From Chloromonas sp. AAM2 (taxonomy: Eukaryota > Chlorophyta > Chlorophyceae > Chlamydomonadales > Chlamydomonadaceae): a stretch of 28,275 nucleotides of DNA. Below, one piece after another: positions 17,710-25,458 of the stretch. Position 1 is the stretch's first letter. Every line of letters starts with the position of its first letter. The position numbers and the translations under genes are program-made. The notes beneath the pieces are model-generated. The model saw only the letters and a program-made list of their open reading frames with translations. It did not search any database and was not told the origin of the DNA. The stretch spans positions 33,299 through 61,573 of the forward strand of contig QAXH01006435.1 of assembly GCA_004335635.1 (NCBI GenBank). The letters are read 5' to 3'.

Positions 17710-18816
17710 CTGTACGTGCAGTGCAATCATTGCAAATACTGTTTGGCTATTCCTTGCTCAGGGTAGGTCAGGGCGGTGCTCATCCCTCTCCGTGTCTTCT
17801 GACGGCTCGCCTGATGCACACATGTATACGCCATCATCGTTACATCACATGACATGGCTTCTCATGGTTCGACCATGCATACAGTATGTCAGCAGTTTGT
17901 ATGCTGCGGTGCATGGTATTCGCACTTTGGACGTGATTGCTGCATAGGAAGACAACAAACAAGATGGGAGCTTTTAGATAGTGGGGAAAGTGTGAGGGAG
18001 TAGCACACTCAAGTACCAGGGGCGTCTCGGGTCCCAGGCTGTTGTCAAACCAGATAGCTGTTTGCCATCAACGTCAACATCATCATCATTACATGGCTTT
18101 TCATGGTTTAACCCACGGTACTGCAGCTAGACACAACATCTCTCCAAAAATTACGCACCTGACAATCGTTAAGCCAAGAAAGCTCACTGGTAGCAGGCCG
18201 TTTGCCATGATTGTTTGAGATTGTTGCAGTTCGGGGTGTTTGCAGCATAGGACCCCGAACAAAGCAACATCCAGGTGCACCGACAACCAGCTAGAGCTTG
18301 CCTTGGCAAGGGGGTCAAAATTGAAGATTGGATTATTTGGGTCAGTCATAACACGATAGCTCACCAGAAGATGTGTACAGATAGCCCTTGATGCATGCCA
18401 TCATCATCATTACAATTGGTTTTTTTTGAATGCCATGCGCTGCTGCAGTCGAGCCCAATTTGGGCAATGCTCAGTTTGACACAAAGAAACAGTACTGTGT
18501 TGCCCCCATAACTTGCCAACCAGCAAGCCAATAAATACGCAGAACTGGCAAACATTTTTTTTGACAATCCAATTTTTGATAGCCCAGAGCTTCAGCTTGT
18601 TGGGCTTCATGTTAACGTTACAACTGCTCGTACCTGTTCGTACCCGGTCGTCATTGCGTGCGCTGCATCGCCCACCAGCGCCAGGTTGGGTGCATGGAAC
18701 TGGGAGCACTGAACGGTGCGGTGGAAGGTGCATGGGGCAGGGGAGTCCGCGGCGCAAGTCTGCGCACATGGGGCACATGGAGGTCATCTGACGTCTTTTC
18801 AGCAACCACCAAGCAG

Positions 18817-18853
<37 letters not shown>

Positions 18854-21800
18854 ATGGCCTTCCGTCCGGGGCGGACTGCTCAGCAAGGGCAAGGGCGGAA
18901 GGAAGACAAGCAGCACAACTGTTAACGGCACCACTGCACCAACAAGCCACTGCACCATGCAGATATGGACGATCTGACGCGGGCACATCAGAAAAGTTAT
19001 GAATTCATAGTTGTAACAGCGCAATAAACAGTATTAATAAGAATGTAAGCACTGAATGGTGCGACTAACTGTGCATGGAGCAGGAGAATCGGCAGAGCAG
19101 GGTATGGGCAGGGCTTCACAGAAAGTTATGTTGGAAGCAAAAACATTCTGGGCCTGCAAATTGCCACAAAATTGATGTACTTTTAATTGGAGCCACGCAA
19201 AAGCAGATCTCATAATAAGGGTGCTAAAGGTGCTGAATCACTTGTGCATGGGGCAGTCCGCAGGGCAGGTCTGCCACCAGGGATGCATCAGTGTGCAAGG
19301 CCCACCTGGAGCACTATCTGTTCCAGCCATTCTTGGGGCAATGAAGATCCATACGCCCGTCTCAAGGCGGCTTCCAAATGGTTGGCCTCCCACCTGCGCA
19401 AACAGCATACTTGGACTCAATCAATGGACTCAATTGATCCATCACATCATGGGTGGCACTACTGCCCGGCTGATGGCGCCGCATGGTTGAGCAGGTTTGG
19501 ACAAGGCTGCAAAAATGAACGTGGGTGTTATGGAACCGAGACACCAAGGGCTGCACGGATATGTAAGTTTCATCTTGGGGGGTACCGGCCATGTCGCACG
19601 GCTCCGCGATCGATAACTTGTCAACCCGGCGGCCGATTGCGGTGCCCGACAGCTCGTTGGATAGCTTACAACATGCACAATGTTATCGGAGCGGATTGCG
19701 TGACACCATGCTCCTTTACACCCTTATTCTCGGCTGCATTCGGTGCCTTCTGTGCCATGGTCTGCTTAACTGCAGTCTGTACGACAAAACCGACCTAGCA
19801 CGGTGTCGTATACTTCGAAAGACTTCCACCATCCTGTTCGCACCCATTGGTACGACTGGTGGTGGGCGTTTGGTGGGCGAATGTCAGAAAAAGCCACGGA
19901 ACGCAACAACGACGTACGCATTAGCAAATTTCGACGAAACCTTGACTGCAGCAGTACACTAAACGATAGCTTTCTGGCGACTTCCCGATCGTTCACATCG
20001 GCCCAGTGGTTGCTGACGTAACCTCTGGACGGGATTCGAGGTCAGGTCAGACAGTGGTGCCGTCCATCCCTTTTCCCCCTCGAATTCAAGACTCTCTTGA
20101 ACAGTGTCCCACCTGTCTGCTCCCAGGATGGTCCCCTGCACGTAGCCGTGCGCCGGCACCCACATGCGCAGTGTGGGCGCGTCGGGCGCATTGTACACGT
20201 ACTCGTATTCCCTTGGACCGTGGGAGGACATGCCGGGTATGGCCTCACCAGTGGAGGGCACCTGTAAACACAAAAGTGGACTTGATGATAATAGCAATGA
20301 TAATAAAGTAATGATAATACTGAAGTCTTCGCAATAGAATACAGCTGCCACTCCCTCAGGCAGGGCACGGCCTCGCCAGGGGAAGGCACCAAAGCCGGCA
20401 GCATGAGTATTCAATCGTTGAACACTGAAAAGAGCACCTAGCATGGGGTTTGGGGCACATGCAGCAGGGAGTGAACAGCACAGGCATGTCCCTGAGCCTT
20501 AGGACGCATGCCTGGTGCACATGTCGCCCATTGACACGGTTGTGAAGTGACAGAACTAGCAGCACGGGACGCCTCACAGCAAGGACCGATATAACTCTAT
20601 GCTGCCTTTGAACTCAGGCCAAGAACCCACGCTACTGCAAGCAAGTACACGAGCCCACATTACCGTGTCAGCAGCAAGGCAAGCAGACTTGCAACATGTC
20701 ACCTATTTCCCCTCCCCCCTTGCCCCTGCTGAGCAGTCGGACTGAAGGCCATGTAAACAATAACAAACAACAAGGCGAGAAGACTGAGGGTGTCCAGCCA
20801 CTGAACGTGCAGAGCCAATTTGAGTCAGCCGATTGGACGCCCTCCACCTTACCACACACCTGGGGCAAAGAGTCGAAGGCCTTCCACTGCCTGGCATCTC
20901 TCACGGGTCGCTGCACGTCAAAGTCGGTTAGCTTGGGCTTGCGGCGCGTCACGGCATTACGTACTGTGCTTTCCGCCCCGTCAGCCCCCACCAACAGTCC
21001 ATATGGCACCCACACCTCTGTGCACGTACAAGGGAAAATGCTTGATTGGGGCGAATTTCACATCACAAGCATAAAATGAAAAAGTCAAGCGAAGCTTGCA
21101 ATGTGGCCGCACATTACAGGACAGCTCATGGTAACACACATGGGGCTCAAAATCATGAGTGTGTTGCATTTTGCCTCGACCGCGCTTTGCTTCTCTATTT
21201 CTGGATTGCAGTACAGACAAATACAGTTCAGTTGGAGCGCCCACCTGCAGCCCATCAGGCACCCACAGTACAGGCACCCACCAGTGCACAGTACCCGCTA
21301 CCTGTACGCACTAAGCACTACCCATACCCCCTTTCCCCTCGCCCTCCCCCTCCCCCTCCCATCCCCACTACCCATCCCCACTTCCCACATGTGTACAGTG
21401 CAAGCGCTGACGGGCAATCCTGACACGCATGGGGCTTGTCATTGCAACTCAGAGGCGTCTCACACCGGGGGAGCGGTTTGCTGCACTACAATGCTCGAAT
21501 AAGAGAGGCCAGGGTTCGGTTTTCCAGCCTTCCGAATCTCCTCCACACAGCGCTGCCTAATAGCTCCTATGTCTCACCGCTTGCAGGGCTGTCCAGTTGA
21601 GACAGGCCATCAGGCATGTCCTCCCCAGGGGCTGCTGTGGGCTTGGCTGCACAGGGTACACAAGGGACACCTTTACCCAGTGACAGAGCTGAGACCACAG
21701 CCGAACGAGTAGATGCTTGATCCAAGGTGCCAAATGCATGACTACGCTGCCTGGGCAGCCTTGCTACAGCACCTACCTCACGTTTTGTGCCAATGCTGTG

Positions 21801-23948
21801 AAACCATGTAGCATTATTATGACAAGCTTGCTACAACCATCTTGACCACTCTTGCCATGCCTCGCCTCAGTATCCATATACAGTATAAGTAACCACCATT
21901 TGCCATGCCTCACCTCAGTATCCATATAGAGTATGAATGACCACCATTTGCCAAGCCTCGCCTCATGTCACTCTGGCCATCCACATGAGGTCTGCCATGC
22001 CTCAGCTGCCACCCATGCTGGTATGGCTACAAGAACCCAGTAAAGCATGGCTACCATGACAGCTCATGACTTGGCTCATAGCAGTACTTTTGAGCCTGCC
22101 CATGACCTCTCCCTCCCTCTCTCTCTACCCCCTCTCCCCCCGCCCTCTCTCTCCTTCTCTCTCTCTCTGTCTCTCTGTCTCGCTCTAGATAGATAGATAA
22201 GGAGAGAAAGAGACAGAGAGAGACCACATAGTAGCAGGCGAACCTTAGCCAAACCCTAACTCTTGCCTTGGCCTTTGGCTTCCTGTTGCGTGGCCACCAG
22301 GGCTGCCTTTCTGTCCCAATCCAGCTTCAGAAATTCGCTCCGGTAGTACAAGGTGATCTTATCACTGTATAACCGACTGCACAAAAACAAACAAGTGGGC
22401 AACACGATGTAAAAGCGGTTTCTTTCTGTTGCTATCAACAGCATGAAGATACACTTGTTACAAAATTGAAGCAGAGTACTACCCACACTTGACGCGAAAT
22501 TGTTATCCAAAATCGGATGCAAATCACTCTCGTGTTACAGCCACGTAAGCAAGGACACTCACTCTGCTTCTTGCAGCAATGCGTTCATGAGCTGTCGTCT
22601 TGAGACCAGCACACGCCGTGTGTACCGCTCTGACCAACCAGGATAGCGCTCCAACACCGCTCGACCCGAAGTGGAGGCAGATGAATATGTCACACTTCTA
22701 TCCGCTGGTGTCACACTTGCAAATTCAAGTGCTGCTCTTGTCCCCGCTGGTGATGGTGGTGGTGGTGATGCTGGTGCTGTGGACTGGGGCTGGCTGTTGG
22801 CGGGCTGGCTGTTGGCTGGCTGGCTGGAGGCGGTTGGCTGGTTGGAGGTGGCTGGCTGTAGGCTGGCGACTGGGTGGCCGGGCGGGGCGCCAGCTACCCA
22901 CCAACGGCCCTTGAGTGATACGGAAGCCAGGCCATTGAGTAGCTCGCTGGCTCCCAGCTCTTCAAAGGCTAACAGGCACCTGTAGGCAATCAGACCGTGT
23001 AGCACTTGCTACAACCTGACAACCCACGGACTAGTTTTCGGTCGGTTTGGCCCGATTTGTCCCATTGTCAAGTTTGTTCCAGGCCTGTGACGTCATGACA
23101 TGATAGAAACGCCTGTCAGCATGCTTGGCATATTCGGCTTGCCAACCAACCTCTGTAGCGGAGCTGGATTGCTTGGTGCTTCCCACACACGCTTGACTGT
23201 AAGCAGGCGGCTGGTGCAGTTGATTTAGCTTGCAAGCTTGCGCCATTCGATTGGCAGGCTGGCTTTAATTAAGAAGACTGCTGCATCAATCCTTCCATCA
23301 TCATTCACATACCAGTTGACTGGCATACTGCATTCAAGAAGACGGCTATTGCCCCCATCGTTCCACTAACACCCTCACACCTGCTTGACAAAATGAGTGG
23401 AGGGTCACACTCTGGAATCATGAGATCTGCTGACTCAGCCGGGTCTGCTTCCTTCTCAATGATTTGAACTGGATAGCCCCTCCTAGCTAGGTACATAGCA
23501 GTGAGTATGCCGACAGGTCCTGCTCCAACCACAAGCACTGGGGTGTCTGAGGGACGCCTGAAGTGACTCAGCGGGGCAAGCATGGACTCACAAGAGCGTG
23601 ATGATATGCAGTGCTTGGTGCATGGCATGGTTGAGTGGCATGGCATGGCATGGCATGTGTGATGGCATGCGGTGCTTTCTTCGGTGATGTCAGTGGGTGG
23701 GCAAGTGGCGCCAGGGTGTGTGTGCTCTAAGCTGAATCTTCAGCATGAGTAAGTCTGGTGAGCCTGCTCTGTTGCGCCTGGAATCGGTACAGTGCAGGAC
23801 CAGTTCGCTGCAGTGGAAACTGCAGGATCGTGTTACTGCGGCTGGGCTGCAAAGCCAGCTGGCATGCTGTGCGTAGGGCTACTTACGCTTGCTCATCATC
23901 ACTGTCATCTCCTGCATCGGGAATGTAGTCTCCTGGGTCCTGCATCAT
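15831..23948 (-). CDS. FAD-dependent monooxygenase, kynurenine 3-monooxygenase/UbiH type, membrane-anchored
   Basis: Thirteen exons, 5' to 3' on the minus strand: 23948-23887, 23557-23381, 22979-22563, 22376-22267, 21017-20860, 20261-20113, 19393-19306, 18699-18634, 17709-17614, 17262-17215, 16798-16674, 16145-16079, 15929-15831. They sum to 1662 nt (553 residues plus stop) with every phase matching. Motifs: dinucleotide-binding VLVVGAGPVG (about residues 28-37) ending in an acidic IEKE; GADGAESTVR (about 266-275); LALVGDAAHAMT (GD motif, about 394-405). These are the three class A flavoprotein hydroxylase signatures, which bind FAD and NAD(P)H to hydroxylate an aromatic substrate. SRRQLMNALL and the layout recall kynurenine 3-monooxygenase. 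The last exons are hydrophobic, suggesting a C-terminal membrane anchor. The start ATG is tentative and the substrate cannot be assigned. Confidence 0.85.
15930..16078. repeat. Intron made largely of TGTTG/TGATG simple repeats
   Basis: The last monooxygenase intron (149 bp) consists for about 90 bp (15980-16070) of TGTTGTG and TGATGTGG units; on the minus strand this is a CACAA-type repeat. Its acceptor is GTCTGCAG and its donor is GTTGGT. Confidence 0.75.
17745..17830 (+). mobile_element. SINE-like family C copy
   Basis: CTTGCTCAGGGTAGGTCAGG, GCGGTGCTCATCC, then TCTGACGGCTCGCCTGATG and an ACACATGTATACG tail. It lies in the intron immediately upstream (minus strand) of monooxygenase exon 9. 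Confidence 0.45.
17834..17880 (-). mobile_element. SINE-like 3' fragment (copy A5)
   Basis: Reverse-complement reading shows ATGGTCGAACCATGAGAAGC followed by CATGTC and a degraded ATGATG-type tail. Only the 3' end of the family is recognisable. It sits in the intron between monooxygenase exons 8 and 9. Confidence 0.35.
18080..18196 (-). mobile_element. SINE-like element (copy A4)
   Basis: Reverse complement of the 2594-2718 type: CTACCAGTGAGCTTTCTTGG at the 5' side, CTGCAGTACCGTGGGTT near the 3' end, then GCCATGTAATGATGATGATG. It shares its 3' 45 bp with copies A2 and A3 but has a different body, so two sub-families use one 3' end. It lies in the intron between monooxygenase exons 8 and 9. 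Confidence 0.55.
18634..20261 (-). CDS. Monooxygenase exons 6-8, including the GD motif
   Basis: Exon 6 (20261-20113): VPSTGEAIPGMSSHGPRE, then LRMWVPAHGYVQGTIL. Exon 7 (19393-19306): WEANHLEAALRRAYG, then LPQEWLEQIVLQ. Exon 8 (18699-18634): FHAPNLALVGDAAHAMTTGY, then EQ. Phases run 0-2, 2-0, 0-0. LALVGDAAHAMT is the ribityl-binding GD motif of the aromatic hydroxylase family. The exon 7 to 8 intron contains a TG microsatellite (18819-18850) and repeated copies of the sequence next to exon 8. Confidence 0.8.
18812..18850 (+). repeat. TG microsatellite
   Basis: (TG)n of about 15 units lies in the intron between monooxygenase exons 7 and 8, directly next to a SINE-like family B copy. Confidence 0.85.
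18848..18905 (-). mobile_element. SINE-like family B copy
   Basis: TTACATGGCCTTC...GACTGCTCAGCA-GGGCAAGGGCGG on + is the inverted partner of 20700-20765. In element orientation it ends GGCCATGTAA, directly followed by the (CA)n tract (TG on +), which may be its tail. Confidence 0.45.
19640..19990 (+). repeat. Dispersed repeat, direct copy of 11060-11440
   Basis: This is the partner of the 11060-11440 segment, lying between monooxygenase exons 6 and 7. TTCTCGGCTGCATTCGGTGC and CGAAACCTTGACTGCAGCAG are the best-conserved parts. Confidence 0.5.
20700..20765 (+). mobile_element. SINE-like family B copy
   Basis: CCTTGCCCCTGCTGAGCAGT, CGGACTGAAGGCCATGTAA, then the tail ACAATAACAAACAAC. It is an inverted partner of 18848-18905. 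It lies in the intron between monooxygenase exons 5 and 6, about 100 bp from exon 5. Confidence 0.5.
20860..22376 (-). CDS. Monooxygenase exons 4-5, probable GC-AG intron between them
   Basis: Exon 4 (22376-22267) encodes RLYSDKITLYYRSEFLKLDW and ends ...KGQ plus one base. The best donor is AAG|GCAAGA (a GC-AG intron), since using it gives phase 1, which matches exon 5 beginning with two bases before VWVPYGLLVGADGAES. An alternative is GT-type: donor CTG|GTGGCC with the acceptor moved two bases, deleting 11 residues. Exon 5 (21017-20860) carries the DG motif and ends WKAFDSLPQ at a GTGTGT donor. The 890-bp intron core holds repeats described separately. Confidence 0.7.
21858..21965 (+). repeat. 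Tandem repeat of about 48 bp, two copies and a partial third
   Basis: Units of GCCATGCCTCRCCTCAGTAT followed by CCATATAnAGTAT and ACCACCATTT start near 21856 and 21904, with a partial third copy from about 21952. They lie in the large intron between monooxygenase exons 4 and 5. Confidence 0.75.
22108..22226. repeat. Polypyrimidine CT tract followed by GATA and GA tract
   Basis: (CT)n/(CCCT)n from 22108 to about 22186, then TAGATAGATAGATAAGGAGAG, then (GA)n. The CT and GA halves are complementary, so the segment can fold as a hairpin. It lies 40 bp downstream (minus strand) of the GC-AG donor of monooxygenase exon 4. Confidence 0.75.
22563..23557 (-). CDS. Monooxygenase exons 2-3: FAD-binding Rossmann motif and low-complexity insert
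   Basis: Exon 2 (23557-23381) carries VLVVGAGPVGILTAMYLARR, then PVQIIEKE. Exon 3 (22979-22563) carries RCLLAFEELGASELLNGL, equivalent to the 'LS.RG..ALEALGL' block of kynurenine monooxygenases, and ends LVSRRQLMNALLQEA, equivalent to 'SR..LN..LL..A'. Between these blocks is an insert of about 60 residues rich in S, Q, P, A and N with SQPANSQPANSQP-type repeats. It is absent from typical family members and is encoded by a GGCTGGCTGTT-type tandem repeat (about 22780-22870 on +). Confidence 0.8.
23887..23948 (-). CDS. First exon of the monooxygenase: acidic N-terminus
   Basis: It encodes MMQDPGDYIPDAGDDSDDEQ and ends in phase 2 at a GTAAGT donor. This joins to the acceptor CTTCAG at 23558 to give ...EQARPSDTPVLVV. 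The frame stays open upstream to 24656, so the ATG pair at 23943-23948 is a choice, made because the sequence becomes strongly acidic there and the upstream part contains a dispersed repeat. An acidic N-terminal extension before the Rossmann fold is unusual in this family, and it does not look like an ordinary transit peptide. Confidence 0.55.
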
Positions 23949-25458
23949 GGATGATGAGCTGCACACCGTCCGGCGTCTGCGGCCAGGGCCCGTGCTGACC
24001 GGAAGTTGTTGTCCATGGGACCGACTTGTATTCTTGCAATCGAAGTATGTGGCTTTTAAATGCCAACAGCGATGCGCGCCATGCGCAGGTCTGCCGGCCA
24101 ACAGGACTGTGGGCTGCAGGGTTTTGACGCCAGGCAACGGCCTCATCTGGCCATTACGTGAATGCAAACGGAGCTGCTGCATGGTTGGAAGTACCCTGCG
24201 CCTGTTGGCAAGGCTGACTTTGGACTGATGGACTTTGAAAAGTAACTTCCAGCTGAACAAAGGCATCACGTGAGCCTTTTTTGCGTTATAAAATCCAGTC
24301 ATTTGCGTGGACGAGCCTCCTGGTGTGCACTCCCTCCTTGTAAAATCAAGCGCAGGAGGCTCACGCAGCTGATTACTTGGCAGCTTATGGTAGAGCGAAC
24401 AAAGGAGGCTGGTGACACTACCTGCCCCGCCAGGGGGCAAGGCTGAGGCACCTCGCCTTCGGCCTGCCGCCTTTGGGGATGGGACCCATATCATCACACT
24501 TGGGTGGGGATTTGTCTCAAGCAGGGCTTCTGCACATATCTTCGGCGACTGTTTCTCTAGGTTCGTTGACAGAACAGTAACTTGACGTGAGCTCGCCAAA
24601 CACGATGTCATAACCATCATACCATTGCTTGCAAGCAGCGCTTTGAACTCTGACAAGGATTATGCTGCAGGATCGTTTGCGTATACATTCAGACTTTGCA
24701 ATACCATTAGCTGCTACACGTGCTTTTCAAACTCGCAGCATGCTAGTCTGCTTGGCCTCTTCAGCTGTGCTTGTGTTTGTGCGTGCGTGTGCAAGTGACT
24801 AAGCTCAGCCATTGATGAACCACTTTTCCTGAGTTGCGTATCTCTGTTTTTGATGCTAGGCTATAACATCAGCACCAACCACCCAGGTTCACATTTTATA
24901 CAATAACTCATTGACTGAACGAGCCACGCACATGCATGCAAGAACTGCAGTTGCACAGCACCTTGGCAAGAAAGGTGAAAGCTCGTCTGCTCTGCAACAA
25001 TGCCTGGGGCATTTAAAGGAGGGTTTTGTATAGCGAACTTCTGGCGCAAGCCCTACACACATGTTCATGCATGGCATCAAATACAGAGCTGTCTGCCGGC
25101 ACACTCCTAGACTCAAACAGCAATGGCTGCATTCAGTTTAATGCTTCTGTCTTGTTTGTTCAAAAAACTGACAGAAAACCAAGTCAGTCATGAAATTTTC
25201 TAGGCATGGTATGCAGCTCCGCCAGATGTCCACAATGCTGCTCGATTGCAACAGCCAAACACAAAGTCAGCATGTAGCGACTATGCTGGCATGCGCTCCA
25301 GCTTTACGCTCACATGATGCACTTGAACTTGTGTCTCAAGCCTTGCTTAGTGAACACTCACAGGGAGATGCGGGCGAAATGCACCCCAGCCCCTTCTTGG
25401 GTGAGCATGCTCCGTGGCAGCCTTCCCCTGATGTGAGCTCGTTAAGACAAACATGGGA
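23949..25458. other. Intergenic region between two minus-strand genes
   Basis: It lies between the 3' end of the five-exon gene and the 5' end of the monooxygenase gene, so it should hold the former's 3' UTR and the latter's promoter and 5' UTR. An open frame of 257 codons on the minus strand (24656-23883) overlaps the monooxygenase first exon. Its upstream part has no recognisable domain and contains a dispersed repeat (24285-24340), so I treat it as non-coding. No TATA-like or other promoter element can be named with confidence. Confidence 0.4.

Noticed and set aside
22600..22985. Plus-strand Gly/Trp/Leu-rich frame opposite monooxygenase exon 3
   Set aside because: It is the antisense of the repeat-encoded insert; the minus-strand reading has conserved blocks and matching splice phases.
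23883..24656. 257-codon minus-strand open frame as an independent gene
   Set aside because: Only its last 20 codons fit an exon; the upstream part has no motif, is arginine/serine-rich with mixed composition and includes a dispersed repeat. Treated as 5' flank or UTR of the monooxygenase gene.
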